Below are positions 44,093 to 53,672 of a DNA stretch of 64,000 nt, piece after piece. The translations under genes and the position numbers were made by a program. Within the stretch, counting starts at the first letter, position 1, and each line of letters starts with the position of its first letter. Below the pieces are notes generated by a model. That model saw only the letters and a program-made list of their open reading frames with translations. It made no database searches and was not told the DNA's origin. The stretch is taken from the NCBI RefSeq assembly GCF_003201775.1, contig NZ_QJJZ01000006.1, forward strand, positions 62,001-126,000. The letters run 5' to 3'. This stretch comes from Arenibacter sp. ARW7G5Y1. Its GTDB lineage: Bacteria; Bacteroidota; Bacteroidia; Flavobacteriales; Flavobacteriaceae.

Positions 44093-47011
44093 TCAAGGGC
44101 TGCCCCCAGGTTTTTTGGTCATGGTATACCAAGTTTCCGTTGACCATAGTGATTGGTCATTTTCACTTCTTAAAGGCTTTGCAATATGTATGTAAACCAC
44201 CCTGTTTTCTTGGATACCAGGTATCTCCAAAAATACTTTTTTCCTATCTGCTGAAAGGTTCACCGATTTGATCTTAAGCGACTCCTCTCCCAATTTTGGT
44301 CCTCCGTAGTCCTCGGTGGCTTCATAATAAAATTGTTGCACCTCAAAACCATCGGCAGTCATTATTTCACCTGCAGCTATCGGCTCGGTAAATTCAATTT
44401 CCATTCCATGACTTTTCGCACGGACCGCCAACATTTCAAAGGTGGATTTTTCATTGTATTCAAATCGATGAAGGGCATACCATAATCGGCCCTCATGCCT
44501 CCAGTTCCCACCAGAGCCCACGCCACCGGCATATAGGTTACCATCGGGTCCCCAGACCGTCCGATTGATCCCTGCGTCCAATCCCTGAATAAAACGAAAA
44601 ACAGCGCCCTGTTTTACACCGTCAACCTCATCAATAAACACCCTTTTAATGCCACCGTGGGTAACATCCCCATGAATCATTTGATCCTTATACGGTCCAA
44701 TATTCAAAATTGCAGGTTGGCTAGGGGAATTGCTAATTTCGCCATGTGGTAGCCAAACCAGCGGAGGATCCTCATCATAATCCTTTACCCGCTCCCAATC
44801 CGCATGTTTAAATCCGTAAAACTTTCCCTTTTCAACCCGTACAATCTTACTAGTGGGTATCCAATTTCCCTGATTATCCGCAACATATAAAGCACCATCC
44901 GGTCCCTCTGCAATGCCATTGGGAGTTCTAAAGCCTTCGGCTATAATCTCAACCTCACTACCATCCTTGCTAATTCTCACCACCTTACCCCTGTCCTTTA
45001 CCTCTTTAAATTCTGAACCCAGGTCCGTTGCCAAGGTGGCATAAAAACTTCCTTCCTTGTAAACAAGACCAAAGGCAAACTCGTGATAATGTGAAGTAAC
45101 GTTCCAAGAATCACAAACCTTTTTGTACTCGTCAATGATACCATCCCCATCGGTATCGATCAGTTTGGTGAGTTCCTGTTTTTGCAACACATACAGTTCC
45201 CCATCCACCATTTTAATCCCTAAAGGCTCGGCCAATCCCTTAGCTATTTGTTTTACTTCTATAGATTCCGGGTCTTCGGTATTATAGTTTTTCAAAATAT
45301 ATACGGAGCCAGTGGCATCCCAAGTACAGATGACCATTTTATCCCTGTCTATAAAGTCGATACCCCCTATCCTAGGATGAAATTCCGAGGGTTTGGCCTG
45401 AAACATGTCAAATGATGGGTGTACTGCATTCAAGGGCATTTGGTCTCCAGGAACTGTACTTGCCTTTCTTGAAACATACGGCAATAATTTTCGAAACGCA
45501 CTGGTATCGTGATAAAATACGGAATCCGGGACCACCGTAAATTGTTCCCCATCATCCGACCATTGAAGTGAAAGGCCATACCCTCCACCACCTTGTTGAA
45601 ATTGTAACAAGAATTCGTTCCATCCCTTTTCCAAAACTGCCAAGGCGTTTACGGCTTCAGCACCGTGATCTCCCCTATTATCTATTATTTCGGAACCGTT
45701 GAGTTTCAATACAGAACCGTCATCACTAATTAGCCTAAAGGTTTTGTTTACCCTTTCATCAGATTTTATAAATCCTTTAAACTCCATATAGAAATGTTCA
45801 TTGATCTCCCCCAACACCCCTGAAGTTGGTAAATGAATTGCAGGTGCAATTCCGCTTAATATTGGGAGGGTACTTTTGGTAAGATCTTCATACAGATCAC
45901 CACTATCATTGACCAAATAAAAACTTACGGCCACCCCTGCCTGTTTTTCAGTGTTATCGCCACCCCTTCGGTCAACATTGTCCATGGCAAAAGTGATGTC
46001 CGCTGTATTCAACGCAATATCCACTACCCTTTTCTCGGGTTCGGGCTCGGCATCCAAAGACAAAATATAATAGGCCATATTCTGTGCTTCGGACCTTGAA
46101 ATATCAGGATGGGGGGTCATGGCGATAGTACCCCAGTTCCCAGTTCCGCCCAGTCTAATTTTGTCCGCCAAGGCATCAACAGTGGCCCAATCAAAAGGGT
46201 ATCTCTTCGCTATGGAATCATATGCAGGGCCAACCAAGTTTTCGTTTGGTAGATGACAGGCACTACAATCATTACCTTCAACCATTTTTCTGCCAATGAC
46301 CTTCATTCCGGTATCCTCTGAAATAGGTTCTTTCCAGTCTGCCGGAACAGGATTAAAATACGTCTCAACCACAGTATTTTTTGCAAGCTCCAAGCCATTG
46401 TTATTACCCCGCCGTTTCCCCCCTTTCAGGATTTCCTTGTATATCAATTTATGGTCCGTACCATAATTCAATACCGCTACCAAATCATTGGACGAGCCTT
46501 CAAGAATAGTAAAATTCCTAACCAATCCTGAACGGCCTTCCTCAAGAACGTACTCCGGAATTTCACGAACCTTGACCGAATTTCCAGTTTTTGAAATCAA
46601 TTCAAGGTTGATTCCTACTTGACCATTTATCATTGAATACCCCAAGTAATTGATTTTAGGAATTTCAAGACCCTCATGACTTTTTATCCTCCATTGTGTT
46701 TCTTGGGAATCATCCTGTATATAAGCAAAACCAAAACTCGAGGGCTGAATACCATGTGCTGTGGTATAAACGGCCCCCTCATAATTAACCCCGCCCTTCC
46801 ATACTTTGTATAAATTTCCGGATTGTAAATTGTAACAAGTATACAAATCCTTATTCAAGGCCACGGTCAACATTCGAGGCTGTTTGTCCATGACAGATCT
46901 AAAGACCCAGGTATCTATTGGTCTATCATATTTTACTTTATGATCACATGAGAAATTAAGACCTATTAAAAACAGGATAATGGGCAAACTGGAGAACTCA
47001 AAATATTTCAT
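44093..47011 (-). CDS. Cytochrome c / PA14 / propeller dehydrogenase lipoprotein
   Basis: The 972-residue protein has a lipoprotein signal (ILFLIGLNFSCDH, Cys near residue 22). A class I cytochrome c domain (about 235-325) has the haem site DCSACHLPNENLVGPAY and an axial-Met candidate in IAMTPHPDIS. A PA14-like domain (about 385-490; FRLISDDGSVLKLNG) follows. Then comes a six-bladed, sorbosone/PQQ-type sugar dehydrogenase propeller (about 520-870; GFRTPNGIAEGPDGALYVAD and TVWGPDGNLYAGG) and a short C-terminal beta domain. This suggests extracytoplasmic oxidation of a sugar with electrons passed to haem c. It is divergent from a TAT-exported Gfo/Idh gene. Confidence 0.88.
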   Translation of the reverse strand: MKYFEFSSLPIILFLIGLNFSCDHKVKYDRPIDTWVFRSVMDKQPRMLTVALNKDLYTCYNLQSGNLYKVWKGGVNYEGAVYTTAHGIQPSSFGFAYIQDDSQETQWRIKSHEGLEIPKINYLGYSMINGQVGINLELISKTGNSVKVREIPEYVLEEGRSGLVRNFTILEGSSNDLVAVLNYGTDHKLIYKEILKGGKRRGNNNGLELAKNTVVETYFNPVPADWKEPISEDTGMKVIGRKMVEGNDCSACHLPNENLVGPAYDSIAKRYPFDWATVDALADKIRLGGTGNWGTIAMTPHPDISRSEAQNMAYYILSLDAEPEPEKRVVDIALNTADITFAMDNVDRRGGDNTEKQAGVAVSFYLVNDSGDLYEDLTKSTLPILSGIAPAIHLPTSGVLGEINEHFYMEFKGFIKSDERVNKTFRLISDDGSVLKLNGSEIIDNRGDHGAEAVNALAVLEKGWNEFLLQFQQGGGGYGLSLQWSDDGEQFTVVPDSVFYHDTSAFRKLLPYVSRKASTVPGDQMPLNAVHPSFDMFQAKPSEFHPRIGGIDFIDRDKMVICTWDATGSVYILKNYNTEDPESIEVKQIAKGLAEPLGIKMVDGELYVLQKQELTKLIDTDGDGIIDEYKKVCDSWNVTSHYHEFAFGLVYKEGSFYATLATDLGSEFKEVKDRGKVVRISKDGSEVEIIAEGFRTPNGIAEGPDGALYVADNQGNWIPTSKIVRVEKGKFYGFKHADWERVKDYDEDPPLVWLPHGEISNSPSQPAILNIGPYKDQMIHGDVTHGGIKRVFIDEVDGVKQGAVFRFIQGLDAGINRTVWGPDGNLYAGGVGSGGNWRHEGRLWYALHRFEYNEKSTFEMLAVRAKSHGMEIEFTEPIAAGEIMTADGFEVQQFYYEATEDYGGPKLGEESLKIKSVNLSADRKKVFLEIPGIQENRVVYIHIAKPLRSENDQSLWSTETWYTMTKKPGGSP

Positions 47012-47335
47012 TTCTTAACTAGTTAAAGCCTTTATGTAAAATTAAGTTTGCAAGTTATGACAAGTATACAAATACAGTAGTATTTGCTTAAACGATTAAA
47101 GTTGTAAAATACAATTATATATTAAAGTGCCTCCGATCCTCATATTATTGGATTAAACCACTAATTATCAATACATAAAATCCATGTAAAGCCCACGACC
47201 CAAATTATAGTTCCAAGGCCACAACGGATAAATTAACAAAATATATAGAAATTAATTAAAACATCCTTATGCAGATTACAAAAAATTAAATTAAATTCAA
47301 ATCCATTTTAAAAAATAGAAAAACTTTCAAAAATT
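47012..47335. other. Divergent promoter region
   Basis: This very AT-rich 324-base region separates the cytochrome c lipoprotein and the Gfo/Idh gene and should hold both promoters. A perfect dyad CAAATAC (47069-47075) and GTATTTG (47080-47086) may be an operator or a pair of back-to-back -7 boxes. TAAGTTTG near 47043 is another -7-like site. Confidence 0.45.
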
Positions 47336-48793
47336 ATGTCCAAAAAAAAGACCGCATTTAGTAACAATTCGCGAAGAGATTTTATTAAAGGTACCGGCTT
47401 GGCAACTGCCGGATTTATGATTGTCCCAAGACACGTATTGGGAGGTCCGGGTTATGTTGCCCCAAGTGACAAATTAAATATTGCCGGTATTGGTGCGGGT
47501 GGTAAAGGTAGAAGTGATATTGCATCTTTCGCAGAAAGTCCCAATGTTAATATAGTTGGGCTTTGTGATGTTGATGACAGACAGGCCGTTGAGTCCAGGA
47601 AATCGTTCCCTAAGGCTAAATATTATGCCGATTTTAGGAAAATGTTGGAAAAGGAAAAGGACAATATTGATGCCGTATCGGTATCGACTCCGGATCACAA
47701 TCATGCCGTTGCAGCCTATATGGCCATGCAAATGGGCAAACACGTCTACGTTCAAAAGCCCCTAACCCATGATATCTGGGAAGCCAGAATGCTTACCGAA
47801 GCTGCAAAAAAATTCAAAGTAGTTACCCAAATGGGCAACCAAGGTGGTTCCGGTGATGGAGTACGGAGAATGAAGGAACTTTATGACACAGGTATCATAG
47901 GTGATGTTCACACCGTAAAATGTTGGACCAACAGGGCCATTTGGCCACAGGCCTTACAAACTCCAACCAAAAAAGACAAAATACCTAAAGGCTTAAATTG
48001 GGATCTGTGGTTGGGAACTGCTGAAATGCGCGATTATAACGATGCCTATCTTCCTTTTGATTGGAGAGGCTGGTCCGATTTTGGAACAGGGGCACTAGGT
48101 GACATGGCCTGCCACATAATGGATCCTGTTTACAGAATTCTACCTATTCTCTATCCAAACCAAGTGGAATGTAGCGTTTCCGATTCCTTTAAAGGGAAAT
48201 TTGAAACAGCTGATTATCCTAAGAGTTTCCCCAATTCCAGTAAAATACACCTAAGCTATCCAAGAACCGATGGCAAAGGCACAGTAAAAGTTACATGGAT
48301 GGATGGTGGACTACTGCCAGAAAGACCAGATGAAATGGGTGATGACGAAGCACTGGGCAACTGGGATGGAGGAGTACTATTTATTGGTACCAAAGGTAAA
48401 TTATTGGCTGATTGTTATGGTGCCAACCCAAGATTGCTACCATTATCATTAAATGAACAGTTCGATGTTCCGGAAACTATCGCCAGAGTGCCGGAAGGTC
48501 ACTACCTACAATGGGTAAATGCCTGTATGGCCGGTTATGGCAATGCCGAAACCAGTTCTTCCTTCGATTATGCCGGTCCGTTTACCGAAAGTATCCTAAT
48601 AGGTAACTTGGCGTTAAAAGCCTATTTTGAAGTTGACCCCAATGCAGAAAGCAAAGGATTCTGGAGCGGTGGTTCACAGTACTATGGTAGAAAACGTTTG
48701 TTATGGGATGCAGAGAATATGAAGGTTACCAACTTTGAACCTGCCAACAAGTATGTAAAACGTAATTATAGAGCAGGATATTCTTTGGGATAG
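47336..48793 (+). CDS. TAT-exported Gfo/Idh/MocA oxidoreductase (paralogue)
   Basis: The 485-residue protein is a close relative of the product of 8277-9743. A twin-arginine signal (NSRRDFIKGTGLATAGFM) and the shared VPRHVLGGPGYVAPSDKL precede the Rossmann fold (LNIAGIGAGGKG). HVYVQKPLTHDIWEARML holds the catalytic-lysine region. FDWRGWSDFGTGALGDM is typical of the exported subgroup. It likely acts on a sugar in the periplasm, possibly in concert with the divergent cytochrome c/propeller lipoprotein. A terminator follows. Confidence 0.92.
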   Translation: MSKKKTAFSNNSRRDFIKGTGLATAGFMIVPRHVLGGPGYVAPSDKLNIAGIGAGGKGRSDIASFAESPNVNIVGLCDVDDRQAVESRKSFPKAKYYADFRKMLEKEKDNIDAVSVSTPDHNHAVAAYMAMQMGKHVYVQKPLTHDIWEARMLTEAAKKFKVVTQMGNQGGSGDGVRRMKELYDTGIIGDVHTVKCWTNRAIWPQALQTPTKKDKIPKGLNWDLWLGTAEMRDYNDAYLPFDWRGWSDFGTGALGDMACHIMDPVYRILPILYPNQVECSVSDSFKGKFETADYPKSFPNSSKIHLSYPRTDGKGTVKVTWMDGGLLPERPDEMGDDEALGNWDGGVLFIGTKGKLLADCYGANPRLLPLSLNEQFDVPETIARVPEGHYLQWVNACMAGYGNAETSSSFDYAGPFTESILIGNLALKAYFEVDPNAESKGFWSGGSQYYGRKRLLWDAENMKVTNFEPANKYVKRNYRAGYSLG

Positions 48794-48822
48794 ACCACTT
48801 ATTAAAATTTGATTTAAAAATG

Positions 48823-48870
48823 CCGGACTTTTAAGTATGTTTGGAATACTTATATAGGTCCGGTTTTTTT
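48823..48870 (+). terminator. Terminator of the Gfo/Idh gene
   Basis: CCGGAC (48823-48828) pairs with GTCCGG (48858-48863), and an inner AAGTAT/ATACTT stem strengthens the hairpin. It is followed by seven T residues. Confidence 0.8.
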
Positions 48871-49080
48871 AATGCATAATTCTCAAAATAAACGAGTATG
48901 CTGCAACGACATATATTGGGGCCATCCGCTTATAGTAACATTTAACCCATCTCATGCGGAACGACCCAAAATAGCAGTTTCCACCCTGCCTATCAACAGG
49001 CAGGCCCTACAAAAAGTTAGGAGAACCCCAAGATTGTTTACTTATAGATTCTTTCTTAAGGATATAATGGATTTACTCCT

Positions 49081-49088
49081 TATTTTTG
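49081..49088 (+). promoter_or_regulatory. -7 box next to the thiL start codon
   Basis: TATTTTTG fits TAnnTTTG perfectly but ends only 4 bases before the thiL ATG at 49093. Transcription would start at or near the start codon, giving a leaderless or nearly leaderless mRNA. Confidence 0.45.
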
Positions 49089-49092
49089 CAGC

Positions 49093-50136
49093 ATGATAGA
49101 AGACAAGAATCAAGAAAAGACCGGACTGGATCAATTGGGAGAGTTTGGATTGATAAAACATCTTACCAAAAATTTCACCTTACAACATAGCTCCACCTTA
49201 AAAGGCATAGGCGATGATGCTGCCGTATTGGATTTTAAAGACAAAAAAGCCGTTATATCTACGGATCTTTTGATAGAAGGTGTGCATTTCGACCTCAGCT
49301 ATATGCCCCTAAAACACTTGGGCTATAAGTCGGTTATGGTAAATTTATCCGATATCTATGCCATGAATGCCACAGCCACACAAATAACTGTTTCCATTGC
49401 GGTTTCCAATAGATTTCCTTTGGAAGCCTTGGAAGAATTTTACAGCGGGGTTGCCTTGGCCTGTGAAATCTACAAGGTAGATCTTGTGGGAGGGGATACT
49501 ACTTCCTCTACCAAAGGAATGTTGGTCAGTGTTACTGCCATAGGGGAAGCCAAAGAAGGGGAAATAGCATATAGAAGTGGGGCCAAACCCAATGATCTTT
49601 TAGTGGTTTCGGGAGATTTAGGTGGTGCCTACTGTGGTTTACAGGTTTTGGAAAGGGAAAAGGAAGTTTTCAAGGTAAATCCAAACAATCAACCAGATCT
49701 ATCCCCATATACCTATATTGTTGAACGTCAATTAAAGCCCGAAGCCCGAAGGGATATAAAAGGCCTGTTGGAAATGTTGGAGGTTCTCCCTACCTCCATG
49801 ATCGATATCAGTGATGGACTTTCCTCTGAAATTTTACATTTATGCGATAAAAGTGAGGTGGGCTGTAATTTATTCGAGGATAAAATTCCGCTGGATCCAA
49901 CGGTAATTTCGGCATGTGAAGAATTTAAAATGGATAGCACACTAGTAGCCCTAAGTGGAGGTGAAGATTATGAATTATTGTTTACCATAGACCAAAAGGA
50001 CTTTCCAAAAATAAAGGGCAATCCACATCTTACGGTAGTGGGACATATGACGGATAAGAGTGAAGGCGTTCATTTGATTTCCAGGAGCAATACCAAAATT
50101 CCCATTACCGCACAGGGTTGGAATTCATTTTCATAA
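49093..50136 (+). CDS. thiL: Thiamine-phosphate kinase
   Basis: ThiL phosphorylates thiamine monophosphate to the active diphosphate cofactor. The 347-residue protein has GIGDDAAVLDF near residue 38, STDLLIEGVHFDLSYMP, LVGGDTTSSTKGMLVSVTA near residue 135, and the closing SGGEDYELLFTI near residue 295. All are landmarks of the family. It is monocistronic and followed by a palindromic element. Confidence 0.96.
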   Translation: MIEDKNQEKTGLDQLGEFGLIKHLTKNFTLQHSSTLKGIGDDAAVLDFKDKKAVISTDLLIEGVHFDLSYMPLKHLGYKSVMVNLSDIYAMNATATQITVSIAVSNRFPLEALEEFYSGVALACEIYKVDLVGGDTTSSTKGMLVSVTAIGEAKEGEIAYRSGAKPNDLLVVSGDLGGAYCGLQVLEREKEVFKVNPNNQPDLSPYTYIVERQLKPEARRDIKGLLEMLEVLPTSMIDISDGLSSEILHLCDKSEVGCNLFEDKIPLDPTVISACEEFKMDSTLVALSGGEDYELLFTIDQKDFPKIKGNPHLTVVGHMTDKSEGVHLISRSNTKIPITAQGWNSFS

Positions 50137-50171
50137 TGTGATAAAGATTTGATAGGATAATTTTAAAAAAA

Positions 50172-50268
50172 GAATTCCCGAAAATACAGGACGTTCCTTA
50201 CTTAACTGTCGTGGGGCGCAGGACAGTCAAGGAATATGGGCGTTCTTCTAATTTACGGGAATAACTTC
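50172..50268. repeat. ~97-bp palindromic element after thiL
   Basis: The outer arms ATTCCCGAAAAT and ATTTACGGGAAT pair with one mismatch. Inside, TTCCTT...ACTGTC pairs with GACAGT...AAGGAA around the GC-rich loop GTGGGGCGCAG. There is no T tail, so a simple terminator is unlikely. It may be a structured RNA or a small palindromic repeat unit. Confidence 0.55.
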
Positions 50269-50316
50269 AAAAACTCCGATACCGCTTAAGGCCGGAATTA
50301 AGTTGCCAAGCATAAT

Positions 50317-50568
50317 TTAGGCTACCTGTTGGGTAGCCCTATGTCTTTTCTGATAAATATCTTGTAAAGTATTGTTAATGTCCTGCAATTCCGGAGTTAA
50401 GTTGGACAGATTTCCACTTACATCGGTAGTCACTTCTTTATTACAATGTACACATTTATATTCCTTGATGTGTAGGGTAACCTTTTTGGAAACAATGTAG
50501 TGGTGTCCAAAAATACTGCAGCAAATGGCGCTGAGTTTTGTTCCATAGTCTGTAATAACTTTCTTCAT
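50317..50568 (-). CDS. Small CxxC protein, unknown function
   Basis: The product has 83 residues from the ATG at 50568 (an upstream start at 50592 gives 8 more). KCVHCNKEVTT near residue 43 is a CxxC pair as in zinc ribbons, with a second Cys-Cys and His-His in ICCSIFGHHYIVS near residue 15. The C-terminal part is helical. I do not recognise a family; a small zinc-binding regulator is possible. Confidence 0.6.
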   Translation of the reverse strand: MKKVITDYGTKLSAICCSIFGHHYIVSKKVTLHIKEYKCVHCNKEVTTDVSGNLSNLTPELQDINNTLQDIYQKRHRATQQVA

Positions 50569-50834
50569 AATACAGGTTTTTTTAGGTGGCATTGGTAAGG
50601 TTTAGGGGACCGTAAAATGCAAAAATTAAACTTTAGGTTAACTGTTGAAAGCACTTATTAAATGACTTTCAGATAATTAACGCCGGCACCCTTCCTTTTA
50701 TTGAGTGCAACCTGTTTTTTTTCCGTTTTTTTTTAGCAAAATTTGATTTTTTCGACCAACTGCACTTATAGCGCGATTATATACCCATTTAAACTAAACG
50801 GTTTTTAAACTATCTTTCGCCAAAATTGCCATTA

Positions 50835-52121
50835 ATGCCCAACACCAAGGAAACCCTAGTCACTTCATTTGCATTATTCTCCTTGTTTTTTGGGGCAGGG
50901 AATTTAATTCTTCCACCCCTACTTGGGTTTCAGTCTGGAAATTGGTGGTGGCTGGTGACCTTAGGATTTGCAATGTCTGCTGTCTTGGTACCCGTCCTGG
51001 GAATTTTGGCCCACGCCAAATTGCAGGGGACCATTTATGACTTTGGAAAAAAAGTCTCCCCAAAGTTTAGTCTTATCTATTCTTTGTTGATCTATGCTAT
51101 TTCCATAAGCTTGCCTTCACCGCGCACTGCTGCCGTAACCCATGAAATGGCAGTACAGCCCTTCTTTAACACCTCTGCCCTCCTAAGCAGTGTTGTCTAC
51201 TTTATCTTGGTTTTTATTTTCGTTGTAAATCGATCAAAACTGTTGGACATCCTGGGTAAATTTCTAACCCCTGCCATCATATTAATTTTAGTTATGCTAA
51301 TCGTTTCGAGCTTTTTTACGCTTGACTACAATTTTGGGACTACCGAAATTAGCAGTCCGTTCAGCGATGGCATTTTGGAAGGCTATCAAACCTTTGATGC
51401 CATTGGTGCCGTTGTAGTTGGGGGTGTAATCATTGTATCTATCAATATAAAGTCGGACGCATCCTTTAAGGACAAAAAAACATTGGTGCGCAATGCCGGT
51501 TGGTTGGCTGGATCAAGCCTTTTTATAATTTACGCAGGCCTTATCCTTTCGGGAGCTTTGAACCACAACAATTTTGAATTAAATAGCACCAGAATAGAAC
51601 TACTGACTGGTATAAGTAAACAAAGCCTGGGTAATAACGCCAATATATTCCTTAGTATATTGGTAAGCCTGGCCTGCTTTACCACTGCCGTAGGCATTGT
51701 TACAGGAACCGCTGATTTTATCAAGGACCGACTCCCAAAATACAAACATGCCTATCTCATAACAGCAATAATGGGCTGTCTTCTTGGGATTACAATGGGG
51801 CAGTTTGATGTTGCCTATATTATTACGGTAGCTTTTCCGGCGCTTATGTTCATTTATCCTATTACCATTATATTGATTCTGCTTAATTTAATGCCAGAGA
51901 AATGGGCCTCACCAATGGTGTTTAAGGCTGTGGTATTCACTACCGTCATTTTTAGTATCCCGGATTTTTTGAACAGCTTGGGGAATTGGGCCCCTAAAAA
52001 GGATTTTTTTTACTGGATACCCCTCAGTGAATACCGATTGGGATGGATTTTGCCGGCTCTAACTGTTTTTGTGGCTTCAAACCTTATACGTGAATACTTA
52101 TCATCCAAGAAGTCTAATTAA
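50835..52121 (+). CDS. brnQ: Branched-chain amino acid carrier BrnQ
   Basis: This is a sodium-coupled importer of leucine, isoleucine and valine (LIVCS family). The 428-residue protein from the ATG at 50835 opens with the family sequence LFSLFFGAGNLILPPLLG and has about 12 hydrophobic spans, with YAISISLPSPRTAAVTHEM as the second typical block. TATCTTTC at 50811-50818 is a near-consensus -7 box. It is convergent with the aminopeptidase P gene. Confidence 0.94.
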   Translation: MPNTKETLVTSFALFSLFFGAGNLILPPLLGFQSGNWWWLVTLGFAMSAVLVPVLGILAHAKLQGTIYDFGKKVSPKFSLIYSLLIYAISISLPSPRTAAVTHEMAVQPFFNTSALLSSVVYFILVFIFVVNRSKLLDILGKFLTPAIILILVMLIVSSFFTLDYNFGTTEISSPFSDGILEGYQTFDAIGAVVVGGVIIVSINIKSDASFKDKKTLVRNAGWLAGSSLFIIYAGLILSGALNHNNFELNSTRIELLTGISKQSLGNNANIFLSILVSLACFTTAVGIVTGTADFIKDRLPKYKHAYLITAIMGCLLGITMGQFDVAYIITVAFPALMFIYPITIILILLNLMPEKWASPMVFKAVVFTTVIFSIPDFLNSLGNWAPKKDFFYWIPLSEYRLGWILPALTVFVASNLIREYLSSKKSN

Positions 52122-52142
52122 AAAAGATCCTGAAAATAAAAA

Positions 52143-52163
52143 AGAGCTGGATCATACCAGCCC
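52143..52163. terminator. Bidirectional terminator between brnQ and aminopeptidase P
   Basis: GCTGG (52146-52150) and CCAGC (52157-52161) form a short GC stem extended by flanking bases. On the minus strand it is followed by a run of six T residues, and on the plus strand by CTTCTAT. It lies between two convergent genes. Confidence 0.6.
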
Positions 52164-52188
52164 TTCTATAATAAATTATGGTAATGCC

Positions 52189-53487
52189 TTAAATATTGGC
52201 ATTCATCAACTCTTCTATCTCCTCTACCTCAATAGGGATATTTGCCATGAGGTTAAAAGGAGCCCCTTTTTCTTGGATTACCACATCGTCTTCTAATCTA
52301 ATCCCCATTTTTTCCTCCGGAATATAGATTCCTGGCTCCACAGTATATACCATATTGGCCACCATAGGCGTTTTTAATGCGCCGTAATCGTGGGTATTTA
52401 AACCAATGTGATGACTAGTACCGTGCATAAAATATTTTTTGTAGGCGGGCCAGTCCTTATCCTCATTTTGAACATCGGCTTTATCCAGCAAGCCTAATCC
52501 CAACAACTCTGAAGTCATTAACTTGCCTACTTCCTGATGGTATTCCCCCCACATAGCACCAGGAACCAACATGGCGGTGGCATCGTTCTTTACCCGAAGA
52601 ACAGCTTCATAAACCGCTTTCTGCCTTGGGGTAAACCTCCCGTTGACGGGAATGGTACGGGTAAGATCACTGGAATAATTGGCGTATTCTGCTGCTACAT
52701 CCAACAATAACATATCCCCATCCTTACATTCACGATTATTTTCTATATAATGTAGCACATTGGCATTGTTGCCCGACGCTATAATAGGGGAATAGGCAAA
52801 GCCCTTGGACCTATTACGAATAAATTCGTGAAGCAATTCGGCTTCGATCTCGTACTCCATAACCCCCGGCTTTACAAACTGCAACAGACGCCTGAATCCC
52901 TTCTCTGTAATATTACAGGCCGTCTGCATGATCGCAATCTCCTCCGGCTCCTTCACCCCCCTAATTTCCTGTAAAATAGGACTGCTTTTGGCCCATAGAT
53001 GCGCAGGATAATCCTGTTTGCATTTTATTATAAACCTATCTTCCCTGGTTTGGGTCTCAACAGCCTGACGGTAATGCTCGTTGGTATTAAAATATACCAT
53101 TTCCACTTCGGTCATAAGATCATAAAAGATCTTATCAAAATCGGTCAACCAATAAATGGTTTCGATACCAGATACCTCGGTGGCTTTTTCTTTGGTCAAT
53201 TTTTCCCCTTCCCAGACTGCAATGTGTGCATTGGTCTCCCTCACAAACAAGACTTCCCTATGCTTTTTCTCATGAGCGTCCGGGCACAACAACAAAATGG
53301 TTTCCTCCTGATCGGCACCACTTAAATAAAACAGGTCCCGGTTCTGCTCAAAGGGCATGGTACTATCGGCCCCTATGGGATAAAGGTCATTGGAATTAAA
53401 AACAGCAATACTTTTTGGCTTCATTCTGGCCATAAATTTCTTGCGGTTCTTTATAAACAAGCTATTCTCAATTTGCTGATACTTCAT
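52189..53487 (-). CDS. Xaa-Pro aminopeptidase (aminopeptidase P family)
   Basis: This dinuclear metallopeptidase removes an N-terminal residue before proline. The product has 432 residues from the ATG at 53487; a promoter lies just upstream, ruling out the start at 53538. Metal ligands are in DVAAEYANYSSDLTRTIP (two Asp), FMHGTSHHIGLNTHD (His), VYTVEPGIYIP (Glu) and GIRLEDDVVIQE (Glu). The creatinase-like N-terminal domain is present. It is cytosolic, with no signal peptide. Confidence 0.94.
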   Translation of the reverse strand: MKYQQIENSLFIKNRKKFMARMKPKSIAVFNSNDLYPIGADSTMPFEQNRDLFYLSGADQEETILLLCPDAHEKKHREVLFVRETNAHIAVWEGEKLTKEKATEVSGIETIYWLTDFDKIFYDLMTEVEMVYFNTNEHYRQAVETQTREDRFIIKCKQDYPAHLWAKSSPILQEIRGVKEPEEIAIMQTACNITEKGFRRLLQFVKPGVMEYEIEAELLHEFIRNRSKGFAYSPIIASGNNANVLHYIENNRECKDGDMLLLDVAAEYANYSSDLTRTIPVNGRFTPRQKAVYEAVLRVKNDATAMLVPGAMWGEYHQEVGKLMTSELLGLGLLDKADVQNEDKDWPAYKKYFMHGTSHHIGLNTHDYGALKTPMVANMVYTVEPGIYIPEEKMGIRLEDDVVIQEKGAPFNLMANIPIEVEEIEELMNANI

Positions 53488-53504
53488 TCTTATAATTTTG
53501 TGAC

Positions 53505-53512
53505 CAAATTTA
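53505..53512 (-). promoter_or_regulatory. -7 box of the aminopeptidase P promoter
   Basis: On the minus strand TAAATTTG matches TAnnTTTG perfectly, 17 bases before the ATG at 53487. A TTTG lies 23 bases upstream as a -33 candidate. Confidence 0.5.
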
Positions 53513-53672
53513 AGAAATAGGAAGTGTATTATCCACAAAGCGTTAAATGAATTTTAAAAGCTCCTCTTACCGTCCTACTAAATTCCAAAATAGCATATCT
53601 TCGCTCTATCATTTTGTGATATTACAAATGGTTTGCCACGGTATGTAACAATTTTAAGTACTCTCCAATATT

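Larger units (their letters stand above)
48794..49092. other. Gap between Gfo/Idh and thiL
   Basis: A 299-base gap holding the Gfo/Idh terminator (48823-48870) and a thiL promoter (49081-49088). A 74-codon plus frame at 48872-49096 has no family features and runs through the promoter; I do not call it. Confidence 0.4.

Noticed and set aside
48872-49096. 74-codon plus-strand frame ahead of thiL
   Set aside because: It starts just after a terminator, runs through the thiL promoter and overlaps the thiL start; no family features.
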